A stretch of 64,000 bases of DNA from Reticulascus tulasneorum (GCA_001557505.1 LSAX01000007.1:1426001-1490000); one strand, 5' to 3'; positions 33,368 through 46,786 are shown, numbered from the stretch's first letter. Numbers and translations are program-made. Notes: generated from the letters alone by a model not told the origin.

Positions 33368-34498
33368 CTTTTTGGTTAAAAACTATTCGGTTACTTGGAG
33401 AACCGGACTAGATAGGAAAGTTCAGTACCAGGTCGAATTCAATATCTCAAAAAGAATCATGAATCAGAATAAGTTTCCTGAGAGCCATATATGTATAAGC
33501 CGGCCACGAAAAACTCGTTGCTCTGGTGGCCAAAAAAAAAACGAGCCTTGTTATGTCAACGTCAATTGGAGGTGATGACGACATTACGGGATCAGTGCTT
33601 TCGGAGCTTCCACCCGCAGACCTGGAGCATCCATCCCAGCGGGTAGCGCAACTGACTGGTGTGACCAAACCTGAATCTAGGCACGTCAAGCTGCAGCAAG
33701 TAAAAACCCAATCCTCATTTTCAGGAAACAGACCTTTGATGAGCCTGTCCCATTGGCCCGAGTAACATTGAATCGGGTCTGCGTGTGGTGCCGAATTAAG
33801 CCTTCCGAACGCTTGGGGCCGGATGTGGAGCCATTGCTGCTCGCTTGAGGCTAGAAATCTTTAGAGCACTACGCGTTACATGTCCGCTGTTATTAGTTGA
33901 TGCCGTCCAGGCCGAGTTTGGGGAATACAACACGTCGTATCGAGTGATGCGCTGACGTGAAGGGCTTGACAAGCTCCTGAGCCAGACTCCGCAACCCAAC
34001 GAGATATCCCGTGCCCAGGAACGGCCGTGGAGCTCCGAGAGCCCGGGTGACGTGCCCAGAGTCTTGGCTCTTTAGTGCCCCGGGGAGAGTCGGCCGCAGG
34101 TTCGTAGTTTTTGTCTTTTAGATCTTCGCACCACACCACCGTGCCAGACACATTCATATCTACTGGCTAAAGTAGTTGGCTACGGATCTGCTAGAAATCC
34201 TTCCTAGAAACCAATTATGTAACTTTTATGGGAAGGAAGATGCCGTACTTGCATACACGCTTTTGGAGTGCTGCAGCGTGCAAAAGCAGCCCGATCCGTA
34301 ACAAAATTGTTGCTGCCTGGAATCCTTTAGCATCCACTTGTGTGGGTATTTACTCCTCATCATCGATTCCAGGCCCAGATACCAAAATCACCATCTTGGA
34401 ATCCGGAGCTAATTGCCCAACATTCCCATTTCAACCTTCAGTTCCCCAACACGAACGAAGCCAAGCGTATTGCCCGGAATTCTAGTAGAAGAGTAACA
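33368..34498. other. Divergent promoter region (1.1 kb)
   Basis: Between glutamate decarboxylase (minus) and the GST (plus). An A-rich run near 33530; no gene recognised. Confidence 0.5.
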
Positions 34499-35455
34499 AT
34501 GGAGAAACAGTCTGATGCTGTCATGGATAAAGACGATAGCCCTTCTTGCGTTTTGTACGTGTTCCCTTTCTCGCTGTACTCGATCATGGTTCGTTTCACT
34601 GCGATGCTCGGATCAACGAAGGGCGCGAGCCAGCCTGGGCCCAAGATAGACCTGAGACTCGTCAACTTGCACCGCAACGAGCATGTATTGGAAGATTATT
34701 TGATCAATATCAACCCGAAAGGCCAGGCACGTACCCCAAAGTGTAGCCATTGCTCCGCGGCTAACATATGATTCAAGGTGCCTTGTATGATTCCTCCATC
34801 GTCAAAGCCGCTTACAGAAAGCTTGGACATTTCATACTGGTTTTGTGATGCTTATCCCGGGCTCCTCCCAGAAGCACATCGTGAGACAATAAGATCACTC
34901 CTGGATGATCTCTACAGTTTCCATGCTCTCCCACTCTCTCTCACCGACAAGCAACGCCCGAAAGAGGGGGTGGAGGAGAAAAGTTCCGCCACTGAAATCC
35001 TCGAGAAAGAGGGTGATATCTCTGCTCGGTATCGAGAAGCTTTAGAATGGAAAGAGCAATAGTAAGAGCCGCTTGCGCTGCCACTGTACCGCAGATGGTA
35101 ACCAATTAATAGCGACCGAGTCCATTATGGCAGAATACTAGACCGCGCCAGTACTCTCAAAACAGAAGAACTAGCCAGGGACTTTCTGGTCAAGGTTCTT
35201 CACCAATACAAAGAACATGGCGCTGGAGGCACCTGGATCTTTGGGGACGAGGTTGGACCAACGGTTTTGGATGGGCACACTGTGCCTTTCCTCGCCCGTC
35301 TCCTGGATATGAAACGCTCCGATTTGATTCCGAAGGAAGTCGAGGAGTACGGCAAAAAGGTGATGTCTCTTGCCGAGTGGAATGCAGTTACACACGGCCG
35401 GCCGACCCATTGGAACGTCTCGTTTGGACATGTAGCAGATCTTAAGCCACTCTGA
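34499..35455 (+). CDS. Glutathione S-transferase family protein (284 aa)
   Basis: Exons 34499-34726, 34778-35061 and 35113-35455 give 284 residues. The N-terminal thioredoxin fold starts with LYVFPFSLYSIMVRF. INPKGQ-VPCMIPP crosses the first join, and the glutathione-contact ES follows in TESLDISYWFC. The C-terminal half is helical, with GTWIFGDEVGPTVLDGHTVPF typical of fungal GSTs. The first intron is read as GC-AG (CAG/GCACGT), because no GT donor keeps the frame. The second uses the TAATAG acceptor; the next AG (GGCAG) would create a stop at the junction. The likely role is cytosolic glutathione conjugation or thiol transfer. If the GC donor is not used, the gene would be broken. Confidence 0.85.
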
Positions 35456-37881
35456 GATATAATACTTCAAGGTTGAGCAATTCGGAGTAAGTATCGAAAG
35501 GACAAGCTGGAGGAATGCTGAATAAACACTCCCTTGCTGGCGATACCACCAACCAGCTTTTCGATTTCCTTGAGCCTTTTGAACCAAAACTGCAACCTGC
35601 GAGGAAAGCACTCGCGCAACGACCTTCGATCGTGGTAGTGACTAGATTTGAGAGGCGGCACCATGAACATTTGGCATGCGGCTTTAGTATGTCCTTTAAG
35701 ATAGGAGAAGCTATGCCTCGATGTCGCACAGGGGGGCCGAATGCTGGGCCTGACAAGGTGCCTGCCGATCTCGGTCGTTGAGTACGACTCTCGAGGTCAG
35801 TGGCAGAGGTTGCGAGTTATTTATTGAGCATTGCCTTAGCATTGCCTGAGATTTGTCCACTCCATGTATCAATCTGCAAGTCCAATTCAAACTGGTCACG
35901 TTGGGGCATGTAAGCCATCTGCATCAGCAGTGCAGGGAACTTTTTGGCTATACAAAGGGTCGACAAGGGGCGATTCCCTCTATGCAGTATCATAGCATTG
36001 GATAGCATTGGTACGAATCATACCGGTTCTCACAGAACATGTGCCGTTCAAAAGTTCCTCGGGTGTCTGTGCCAAGTCAAGACATCACCAGATGCGGTGG
36101 AACGAGGGTGATCCGGCAGTGGTCGGCAGAGCTGCCCTACTTAAAAGACCAGGGCATAATTAAGGGTGCTATGGGCCGATCTCGCATTTGCCCTCCACGG
36201 CTTATGGATAAGTTCTGCGCTTGGAAACACGACTTCGTCAATTTAATGAGGCTCTGCCTGCACTCGGTTGGAGATCAGAAACTCGCTATGATGTTCTGAG
36301 GTCTTTTGCTCACTAACGAATCCGGTGATTTGATTGGCATTGGCGACAGGCTGGGGGGACGGGAGTGATTTCCAATTTTTCCACGTTGGACCAGGGTGCA
36401 TTTCGGTGGGACGGTGCTCTTCCGTCGATCCTTTCATCTAAAGAGCTACCCGTGCCATGAGCGATCCAAAACAACAGCCGAAGTCTGCAGCTCACGCCAA
36501 CATCAATTGGGCATCTTGACAGAGACCTCCTCACGAGCGGGATATTGAAGGAAAGATATTCAGTTGACAGCGCCTGCCAAGAGCATCCCCAATCTCCTAC
36601 ACGCTTTCTTAGCTCTGGCTACCCTGGTCAACTTAACGGGTTAGAGGGGTGGCCCTGCGGAGATGATAGGCGAACACCATCGGCCCCCAATGTTTGGACG
36701 AGCCACACCGAGAGATAAGGGTGTCTCTTGCAATGTTACTGACCAAATCAGGCGATTGGTGGATAGGAGAGATTCAGCCCAGGTTCTCTGGGCAGCCTGT
36801 CGTGCCTGTACGAAGTATGTATGAACTTGGGTAGGGTGCGGAATGAGACAGACGCCACGACACTCAAGGTTGGGCCAGCTAGGAATATTGAACTAGTAGT
36901 TCAACTGTTGGTAGCCCTCGCGCCAGAGTACCAAAATGCCATTGGCGCAACTGCACAATGTGTGTAATCTTGGAGGCTTTGATGCGATGGCTGGCTCGTG
37001 GCATCAATTCGATCAGGGGGTCGAGATCAACGGTTGGCTATCACTTTAGCGGCTTGCATCTAGCGACCGCGAAAGAAGACACAATCGAACGTTTGCGTCT
37101 TCTAGAGCATCGAAGCCCCGATCGTGTCGTTGAGAGACCCTTTTCACACTCTCTCAATCGGCCAGACTCGAGTGCTGCATCCATTCTAAATCCTCGTTGA
37201 CCCACCACCAAATCTATGCACACCCTCCTCCTCTTGCTCCTCCTCTTCGCCTCCTGGCTGGTCCCCCGAATGAGCGGCCCTCCTATTCGGCCCTTGCTAC
37301 CCCAATTTAGGCAGGTCATCAACGGCCGCTGGCATTGCGGGCTACCTTTTGCGATAGCACCAATACATCACTAGCACCGAAACAATACCTACCAGGTCGG
37401 TGCGATTGCGTGAGAGGTCTTGGTACCGCAACGATATCGACTCATGCACGCACGAATGGCGGGACTAGGACCAGGGCGCCATGCTTGTCCTCATCCTCAG
37501 GTGAAATCCCCCGTCGCTGCTTATACGCACCTCTATTCAGGACCTGGTGATTTGCGGGGGTCTAAATTTTGTGTGGACTGTTCCCAGAACAGAGTGCAAC
37601 GCAACACTGGCGAACGCTGGACGAAAAGCTGGGGGCCGATATCCCCCCCCCATGCCCTGCAATACGGTAGCTCACGCCCGGCGTGTGTGTGTATGTATGT
37701 GTTGATTGAAATACCCTTGGCGATCCCTCCACTCGCCAACCTCGTTTTCTCTCCCCTCCCCTTCACCCCCGTTCCTGCCAATCGCAATTGCGTGTTGTCC
37801 CCGTTGGCGACGACCTCCTCTTGTTAACTCCTACTTGTCGACAGTAGTGTAGTGTGAAGAGAAGCAAATCGCGCATTCAAG
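35456..37881. other. Intergenic region (2.4 kb), mostly OPT promoter
   Basis: No coding sequence recognised. The right end (about 37200-37860) is rich in pyrimidine repeats and probably the OPT core promoter and leader. Confidence 0.5.
37208..37260 (+). promoter_or_regulatory. CT-rich tract upstream of the OPT gene
   Basis: Stretch of repeated CTC/CTT units (CTCCTCCTCTTGCTCCTCC core). Such tracts mark fungal core promoters. Confidence 0.4.
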
Positions 37882-40483
37882 ATGGTCTTCAACTTCCGCA
37901 AGCGCGGCGAGCCGGAGGAGATCACCCCATACCCCGCGACCGCCTTCAACAGCGCCGAGGCGTCGGGCATCGAGGCTCTGCACTCGCTGCGGGAGTTCGA
38001 AAAGGCCCACAAGTTGGATCCCAACCTGCCACTGGACGAGCTCAACGATGTCGACACCGCTCTCGCGACGGGCAATGCCGAGAAGGGCTTGGAGATTGAG
38101 CATGCGCTCATGGAGGACAATTCCCCGTATCCAGAGGTATGCAAGCAATCTACGCAACCGCCCTGCGTGCGTGCCGAGAGTCCCTCTGACAATAAGCAAA
38201 TCAGGTCCGCGCCGTGGTTAGGAATTACGATGTCGATTTGCCGGCCAACACGGTCCGCGCCTGGGTTATCGGAATGATTCTTTGCACCGTCGGCTCCGGC
38301 GTCAACATGCTGTTCTCGCTCCGAAATCCCAGCGTCACTATCACCACCTACGTTATTCAGCTGATTGCGTATCCGCTCGGTCTTGGCTGGGATTTGGTCA
38401 TGCCGGATAAGAACCTGAGCCTGTTTGGATTGAAGTTCAACCTCCGACCTGGAAAGTTCAATTACAAGGAGCATGTCGTTATTGTCGCCATGTCGAATGT
38501 AAGTTGCCCGCCAGCCATCTTGCCGGGTCAAGAGTGGGATCGCGCCCCCCCAGGAAACGGTTATTAACACGTGTGATTCAGGCTGCGTACGGCGGCGGTG
38601 TCCTCTACGCCACCGATGTGTTGCTTGCCCAGCAATTGTTCTACGGCCAGCACTTCGGATGGGGCTTCCAGCTGTTGTTCGGTATCACCACGCTCTGCAC
38701 CGGTTACGGTCTGGCTGGCCTGGCGAGAAGATTTCTCGTCTGGCCGGCTGCCATGATCTGGCCCTCGGATTTGGTGAACTGCGCCCTGTTCTACACCCTC
38801 CATGACCACTCTCTCTCAGATCCCTCCAAGACGAACGGCTGGAGAATCGGACGCTACAGGTGGTTTTTGATCGTGGGAGCTTGTGCATTCGTCTGGTATT
38901 GGTTCCCCGGGTGGATCTTCCAGGGACTATCGTACTTCACCTGGATTTGTTGGATCGCTCCGCAGAATACTGTCGTCAACAAGATCTTCGGTGGCATGTC
39001 TGGCTACGGTCTCATGCCCATCTCGTTCGACTGGACTGTCATCTCCGGATATCTGACCTCGCCCCTCATCCCGCCGTTCCACGCCATCGCCAACGTCACC
39101 GTCGGCGTTCTGGTCTTCTTCGTCGTCGTTTCCTCCGGTCTCCACTTCTCCGGGACCTGGTTTGCTGACTACTTCCCCGTCCAAAGCTCCGATTCCTTCG
39201 ACAACACCGGCGCCGTGTACAACGTCTCCCGAATCTTGAACGCGGACTTCCAGTTCGACGAGGCCGCTTACTTCGCATACTCGCCTCTGTACCTCTCGAC
39301 TCAGTTCGCTCTTGCCTACGGTCTGTCTTTCGCTGCTGTCGCCGCCGTCATCGTCCACGTTGGTCTCTACCACGGGAAGGAGATTTGGTCTCAGTTCAAG
39401 CTCGCTCGTCATCAGGAGGATGACGTCCACATGCGTCTGATGAAGAAGTACCGCGATGCTGAGGATTGGTGGTACTTGGGTAAGTGAGCACGAGTGCTCG
39501 AATCCGAACACATAGCTAACTGGGTTACAGCTCTTTTCGTTGTCATGGTTGCCATCTCCTTCGGTGTCGTTGCGGGCTGGCCCACGGGCTTCCCTGCGTG
39601 GGCTTATGTCGTCTGCATCCTCATCCCGGTTGTCTGGCTCATACCGATAGGCATCGTTCAAGCGATCACGAACATTCAGCTTGGCCTCAACGTGCTCACG
39701 GAATTCATCATTGGTTACATGGTACCCGGCCATCCCCTTGCCATGATGATGTTCAAGAACTACGGCTACATCTGCATGTCCCAGGCACTCTATTTCGCCC
39801 AAGATCTCAAGCTCGGCCATTATATGAAGGTGCCACCACGAGTCATGTTCGCCTCCCAACTCGTCGCATCTCTGTGGTCGGCCGTCGTGCAAATCGCCGT
39901 CATGAACTGGGCTCTCGGCAGCATTCCCGACGTCTGCACACCTGGCCAGCCGAACAACTACACCTGCCCCGGCGGCCGCGTCTTCTTCACCGCCTCAATC
40001 ATCTGGGGAGCCATCGGCCCCGCACGTATCTTTTCTGGCAGTGCTATCTACTCCTCGCTGCAATGGTTCTGGCTTGTCGGCGCCATCACGCCCGTCATCA
40101 CCTGGTTCCTTGCCCGCAGGTGGCCCAAGTCCATCTGGCGCTACGTCAACACTCCTCTCATCTACGGAGGCTCCGGATGGCTTCCGCCAGCGAGTGTGTA
40201 TATCTACCTCTGCTGGGGTCTGGTCGGCACCATCTTCAATTTCTTCATCAAGCGACGGTACACCGGCTGGTGGTTGCAGTACAACTACATCACGTCCGCG
40301 GCGCTTGATTGCGGACTGATTGTCGCAACCATCATCATCTTCTTCACCCTGTACCTCACGTCCGCCACGCCGCCGCAATGGTGGGGCAACCTCGGGGCGC
40401 TGAACACGACGGATATGCGGGGGACGGCTATCAAGACTGCGGTCGCGCCGGGCGGCACCTTCGGACCCAGCTCTTGGCCGTAG
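37882..40483 (+). CDS. OPT-family oligopeptide transporter (799 aa)
   Basis: Four exons: 37882-38136, 38205-38498, 38582-39479 and 39531-40483, in frame to 799 residues. About a dozen or more hydrophobic segments are visible. The family blocks are present: PGKFNYKEH with the following AAYGGG start of a membrane segment, KLGHYMKVPPR, and the C-terminal CTPGQPNNYTCPGGRVFF region. The usual first motif Asn-Pro-Gly reads Arg-Pro-Gly here. The N-terminus is a cytosolic acidic stretch of about 85 residues. OPT proteins import small peptides (or, in the YSL branch, metal chelates) by proton symport at the plasma membrane; the blocks seen favour the small oligopeptide transporter branch. Confidence 0.93.
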
Positions 40484-43200
40484 ATGGGACTGGGAGAAAT
40501 TCGCTTCAGGAGTTGTAAAGAATGGAAAGCGGGGTGTTTTGCGGCAAAAAGCTGTGTTAATATTGGCGTGTACTTAGGCGGTCCACATGACCTGGTAGGG
40601 ACGACATCGGATATACGGGATCGGGAAGGGAGAGGACATTGGCTAATGATACCTCGATGTATGTCGGCTCGCATACTATGAATCTACGACTATCTGGTCT
40701 TTAATGAGATGTGAATCTTCGTTCGGGTCCCAACCGGTCGAAGCGAAGCGAAGCTGGATAACGATTTGCATATTCATGGATGGTCGCTCGACATCTAATA
40801 TACAAAAACATCATCGTTTATGGGTTAGTAAGAAGAACGGTCAACATTTGGATATGCCTCCACGGTGCCTATTATCAGATTGCCGCCTCGTAGCACACTC
40901 CAGCGGCCCTCTAATTAAGGAACCGCTGCCACATGGGTTGATCGGGCTACAACATGGCCGTTTTCCCAAAATCAACACCGACTGTTCACACTTCCCCACC
41001 ACCAATCCGGCAGGCTACAGAGGCAGCAACCAAAGTATCTTCTCTCGAAAAGCCGGGTAGGTGAGGTCGAGGCAAAGCTGTTGGAGACGAGGAAGAAGAT
41101 GCCGGATGAGATCCGAAATCCAACAAGGATGGAGGTTTTGAAGGATTGAAATAGAGTGGCAAAAGTAGCCCGTGGCTAGATAGCATATCCTCGCAGGATA
41201 TCGTTGAAGGTCGTTGAGAATGAGCTGGTTATGACGCAAGGCATTCGGTGATTTGGCGTTGTTCTGGTTTCTGGTCGGAACACAGAGTAGGCACACATGA
41301 GTCGCGCAATTCCCCGGGCAGTAGCAAAACGAGCCCCGGGGACAGTTTTTTAATTAACAAATCCTAATATTTGCTCACATCTGCATCTCTTTGCATAAGC
41401 AAGTTCATCCACCAGTTGACAGAAAAGAGCCCCGTCTGGTGCGATATTTCCTGCTCCTTTAACTCACCAAGTACGCTCTATCCTCAACTTTGGCATCTTC
41501 TAGTTCTCTCAACCACAACCTGAGGATTAGCGACTTCGCACGCATAGTTCAGTTATCGGCATTCTGACTTTCGAGATCGCAATATCTCCGAAGAATTCAT
41601 GGCCAGACCTCTGGGAGTGACATGGCTAGCATACTCGGACCGGACAGCCCTCCAGCTTCTACTGACGGGCTGCACTGGATCGTCTGATATAGTTCATATC
41701 CCACTTACTCTGATCCCCATGGCGCGGATTCGCAAGATTCCGGGGTCTGTAGGTAGCTCTACGCAGTCGAGAACAGCCTCCTATTACCCTATACGAGTGC
41801 CCACGTGTGCCTAGCCAGCAGGAAAAGCAAAGAGTTTCCTGGATAGCGATATCAGATATCAAATTCAACACAAGACATTCATTTACCCCCACCACTGGCT
41901 TTCAGATTAGGTGGGACGCGGCGGCGGAATAGTGACGCGATTCCTACATGTTATCCGACGTGTACGATTATCGGCCTTGCTTATTCCTGTCTCTGTTGAC
42001 TCGGGTGGCATGGAATCCAGTCTATTGAGCCGAGTTCCAGATCTACCACCCGTTCGATGCTCCCTTTTGCAGATCATTTGCATATTTCCCCAGGACCCAA
42101 GATTGTTCCACTCGGCGATTCGGCGCGAATTAGCTATCCCTTGCGCCCCAACAGACGGCTCCCCTTGCGAAATGTCTCACCGCGAATAGAAAACAATAAA
42201 ATCACACGTCTGCCCATCAAACTATTGTTCCTATGCACTTGCCTCTGGTGAAAACTAGTACACAGATTCCAGGAGACAGAAAAACATCGAAAAGGGGCAG
42301 AGTCATCATTTGTCAAAACAGCAAACGTAGTCATATCATGTTCTTCAACAAGGGCATACATACAATCAACGGAAAGAAACAGCTGAAAGACAACCCTCCT
42401 CTCCCCCCGTACGTATTTCCGAGCGCATTTCCCACCAACCTGGACCAGAATCCGGACATCAAGACCTACGCACTCAGGGAAGAAATATCAAACGATGGGC
42501 CGTTCAGGATATGACACTACTGGCGTGTTGGGCGTTGATGGACCGAAACGACCTGCTGGAGGACCAAAAGGTGATGGAGGATCGAATGCGAGGATCTGGC
42601 AACAGGGCGATGAAAGTCCGGGACCAAGAAGGATGGAAGTAACCTGAGAGGCTCGACATCAAAATGAGGCGCGAGATGCTTCAGGACGCAGCTCAGGCTC
42701 GATGTTGCAGCCGCATTACTGTAAGTTGCATCACTTCCCAACGCTGTAGATATTTTGCTAACCTGTCTAGAATAATCACAACGAGCCGAACATATCGATG
42801 CTAGGACGCTGTCCCGCAATCTTTCTGGGCTAGGAACGTTGAGACCCCATACTTCACAGAAGTGGATGGTTGTTTTTCGAGCGGGTTGCATAGCAAGGAG
42901 TTCGCTGGAGTACCTTTCCCATGAGCTATATGCCAGGATGGAAGTGGTTTAGGAGGCGCGAAATAAGTTTTGATTCTTCTTTTGAGATTGATGGTTTATA
43001 AATTCAGATCCGGCAACAAATCAATGATCTTTCACAACTCCTAAACTCCAACCGATGAGTTTTGCGCATCAAACCCATCCCAACCCAAGTATCAAAACAC
43101 TATCCAGACGGGTATCGCGCTGGTGAAGGCTAAACCATAGCCGAGTCGCAAGCCGTTATGCCCAGACCAGAATCTTACTCAGACGCCCGCATCGAGCCGC
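40484..43200. other. Convergent intergenic region (2.7 kb)
   Basis: 3' regions of the OPT gene and the two-segment membrane protein. Open frames on both strands (for example 42517-42891 minus) are short, Cys/Arg-rich and look random. No transposon ends or repeats recognised. Confidence 0.45.
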
Positions 43201-44039
43201 CTAGTATTGGGGCATGTAATTGTTCTGAGAGGGAACGTACGTCGCCGATGCTTGTTGATTGTTGTAGGGAGGGGACGTTTGCGATGGCTGAGTCGGCATG
43301 TAGTAAGCCGCCGCTGATCCGGCTGGCTGAGCCTGAGAAGGGGGTGCCGTGTACGCGGGAGGAGATACAGCCGTTGTAACGGGTGGAGTCGGGGACGGCG
43401 ACGGCAACGGTGACGGGGCCATCGACGCCCTATTGTCTGCAGAGTATTGCGGCGTATATCCCATGGGTTCGTACCGCCCGTCGGTTCCAGCACCGGTGTA
43501 ACCCGTACCGCCAGCCGCATAGGGCGCCGCGGCCGGAGCGCCATACCAGGACGTGTTGTTCACTTTCCCTTGGCCGGCCTCGTCGATCTTGGAGTATGTG
43601 CCCTTCTTCTTGGTCTTGCCGGTGCAAGTCTTGAAGACCCAGAGAACAAACCAGATGCCCGTCACGACCTTGGTGGCGCTGAGGAGGGCATGGCCGAAGC
43701 GGAACTTCTTGCCCTGCCTTTTCCGATTGGATTCTGTACGACCTGGTTAGCATGACGTTGGACGTGGAGTAGGCAGATGGAAGGCCAAGACATACCTTTG
43801 ACGAGATAATAAATGAAGGCAGACACCCATATGACCAGCAACACGATGAGGACGACGATGAGGATTCGAGCCCACATGGGCAGACCTCCAAAACCGCCGC
43901 CACCTGAACCACTGCCGAAAGGGTCCGTTTTCCCTGCCTTCGACTTCGACTTGCCGCCGGATTTACCCTCGCCGCCAGCATCGCTCTTCCCACGACTGGC
44001 TGGGGGAATCCTCGTCTCTAGAATGTACGCGAAATCCAT
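43201..44039 (-). CDS. Small two-segment membrane protein with Pro/Tyr-rich tail (258 aa)
   Basis: Exons 44039-43796 and 43733-43201 splice to 258 residues. Residues 15-56 are Gly/Lys/Ser-rich. A transmembrane helix (57-80) is followed by a basic loop (ESNRKRQGKKFRFG) and a second hydrophobic segment (about 95-117). The C-terminal 140 residues are rich in Pro, Tyr, Ala and Gln with repeated PQY/PSQ/PPY-like words and a PPAY motif at 206-209. PPxY motifs recruit WW-domain ubiquitin ligases such as Rsp5, so a trafficking adaptor is possible (inference). I do not recognise a named family. A GTG-started extension upstream exists but the first ATG is at 44039. Confidence 0.8.
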
Positions 44040-46786
44040 CGTGGCACGTCGCGACTCGAAGGTTGGATTAAGGAGTGTGGAGTTTGTCGAGGTGAGTAGA
44101 CGCGATAGAATCCCCGACACGACAAAAGAGACGAACCTGGGACGAAAAGGAGGATTGTAAGACCAGGGACTAAGGAGCGGCGGTAACGATCATACATATG
44201 TATTTCCTGCACTGCATCACCTCCTGGACTGTGCCTCCGCAGCTGGACAGGCTGGGCCAAATTTGGCGCCAGACGCCCAGTAAGAAAGTCTTCATTCTGA
44301 GCCAACGGCGCACAAGGGGCTGAGCTGAAAGCCAAGACGCGCCATAATTTGCTGGTTCGCTCACGCTTCCCGCAGCTGCGTGTGTATGGCTGTGCAAGCG
44401 AGGGAAGGATGGGGGAGACGAAAACCCGACCAGGACTAGCACCCCCCCAGCTGGACCCCTGGAGATTGAAGGTGAGGCAGTGCGATTCCTGCCAGTTTCA
44501 CTATTTGGGGCCAGCAGGAGAATCAGCCTTACTTCTAGGGTTTGCGACGGGGGTCCTGGGGCGTTCGCGGGGACTTTGGAGAGAGAGTGGAACCTTGACC
44601 TTCCGAAATTCTCTGCCCGCGCATTGTGATGGACGCATAGGCACCCGACCCCGACCTTCCGGTACCAAACTACCATTTTAGCACTGGGACCTTGGTGTTC
44701 TCTGCTTATTTTAGGTGTTTTATCCACCCTGTCATTTCCGCCGTTCCGCCAAAGCTTGTTGGCTTCAGGGGGCCGAGGTTACCATCAATTCTGGTAGCTT
44801 ACCACGAAATTGTAGATAGAGCTATTCAAGACCATCATCATCACTGCACCGTAGATAAAATAAAATACAACTCAGGACGCTCGTCCAGCCTTTCCTATTA
44901 GTCTCCGTTGCGTTCACTCGCGGACAGTGGCACAGCGCACTGCTTGTAATTATCGTGTGTGGCTGTGGAAGCCTTTGTCTCACCAGCTCGCAGCAATTAA
45001 CCGTGCCAGCGCGTGTCGGCTTCTCTCAGCGATCTCGAGATGGATCGCAGCATGCCTTGGCAGACATTTTTACGGTTTACAGCATCTAGCTTCTGGATCA
45101 TGTCCCTGACAGGAACCCGAGGATTACTTGGATTCTAATCATATATTTTCTCACCTAGACCACAGGCCATGGTTACTGAACGGAATGGCTACGTGTGCGC
45201 GAATGAGTACTTGAGTGTGCGTAAAGGGACACAAGTGGTCCGTACCTGCTATAATCATTTAGGTCGCTTGACCTAAAAGCCATCCAGCCCTCCAGCCACA
45301 TCTTCTCTGGCGCCATCTCGCGCAGTCGATACCTACTTAGCTAGGCTGGCCTTTGTCCCGATTACGTAGCCAAGATGCCCTCGTCAAACCGGTGCAGAGT
45401 GTCCCAAGGAAACTGGTTGGCATCTCGGAAGGTTTATCCTTATTTTAGGCAGTCAACTTTAAACTCTGAGAACCCGCCTCATCTGTTACCCGCTGTCTGC
45501 ATAACCGCGCGACCTAATTCGCGTTGAGACTCTGCTGGAGGTTCAAGAAAATCCTTCGAGGATGAACCCAGCATCTAATGCCGTCCTGCGACCCTGATTC
45601 CCCATCCAGGCACGAAAGTCTTCATCGGTTGGAAACGGGCTCTTCCATAGCAGGGCACACAGCCGCAGCTCACGCCTACAAGCTAAAGAGGGGACGGTAT
45701 CAAACCTCCGTCTCGAATATCCAGTACGAGGCTGACGTGGAATGGCCTTGATATCTGAAGTTTAGGGGCAGTGATGGGCAACTGCGATAGATACGGCGAC
45801 CGACATTTGATCCCCCCACGACTCTCCGAGTTCCGGCACACATCACCTTGTCTCTCTTCTTGTTCGTTGAGTGCCCAGGTGGTTCGTGTAACCTGGGCTG
45901 ACGGCCATGACTGAAAATGCTTCCCCTCCACGCCGCGCCTCAAATCTCCTTTCGCCTCCGCACATGCCACACATGCGAGGTGGGTATCACAACTTCCTTC
46001 GTAGTCGCTTCTAAACTCTCCGGATCCAACAGGAACCGCTTCGATTTGCTTCCAGACGCTTGGTACGATGCACGCCATTTGCGATGTTGCTTGAAACACA
46101 CATCCCAATCTTGTGAACAAGCAGGCATTCCCACCAACGATTCAGGTGGCTTGGGACACCTGCAGCCGGTGGTCCATTTGGCAACAAAGCATATGATATC
46201 ATTTTGTAGACGCTCCCACGCCGGGTTCCCCGTTTTGCGCTTCACTCCATGAAGTCTGCTGGATTCGAATCCCATGGGGGTCATATCGTATTCCCTGTAT
46301 TGACTACCCATACTCTTACCAAACGCAGGATAGCGGTCGACGCCCCTGCTGCACGATTGCAAAATTGCGACGCAAGTCGATAAAATGCCAGCATCGCCAT
46401 TGGCTGGAGCTCACGACTTCACATGGACAACTGGCAGAATCCAAACAGCTGCAGGGCCCTACCAGTCCGGTCCGCCGCTATCAAGTCAGAAGCAGACAAT
46501 GCAGAAACGATTAGTCTATCGTTTGACCCTAAATTCCCCGCTGGGACGCTAGACAGCTCCCCAATCTCCTTGCCCGCCCCGGCATCTGCTAGTTCGCTTC
46601 TTTTGGGCCGCTGTTCGCGGATGAGGGGCGGTTCGCGCCTGCTACATATTGAGTATATCTCCTTCCTCGTTTTACTGCCTCACTTCCGAGGGGTAAGCCC
46701 GGCAGTCTTTCTGCTCGTCTCGTTCATATTCCTTAATCTCCCTGTCTTGCATTTGCCGCTGCCCAACATCTTAGACACAAGCCAAG
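44040..46786. other. Divergent region (2.7 kb)
   Basis: Promoters of the two-segment membrane protein (minus) and the P450 (plus). A 140-codon open frame at 45940-46362 (minus) has an ordinary composition but no recognisable domain. Confidence 0.45.

Noticed and set aside
35062..35145. Apparent stop at the GST exon 2/3 junction
   Set aside because: Using the AG at 35145 gives a TAA, but the earlier TAATAG acceptor restores EQYDRVHYGRILD in frame, so no pseudogene is needed.
38927..39892. 321-codon minus-strand open frame
   Set aside because: It lies wholly over OPT exons and the intron between them, has no domain, and is a shadow of the transporter's codon bias.
44040..44120. N-terminal extension of the two-segment membrane protein from 44120
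   Set aside because: It would begin with GTG and reads through the expected leader; the ATG at 44039 is the better start.
46258..46275. GGATTCGAATCCC, similar to a tRNA B box
   Set aside because: No cloverleaf can be built around it on either strand; it is a short palindrome.
45940..46362. 140-codon minus-strand open frame (with 45683-46120 in another frame)
   Set aside because: Composition is ordinary, but no recognisable domain, start context or neighbour supports it.
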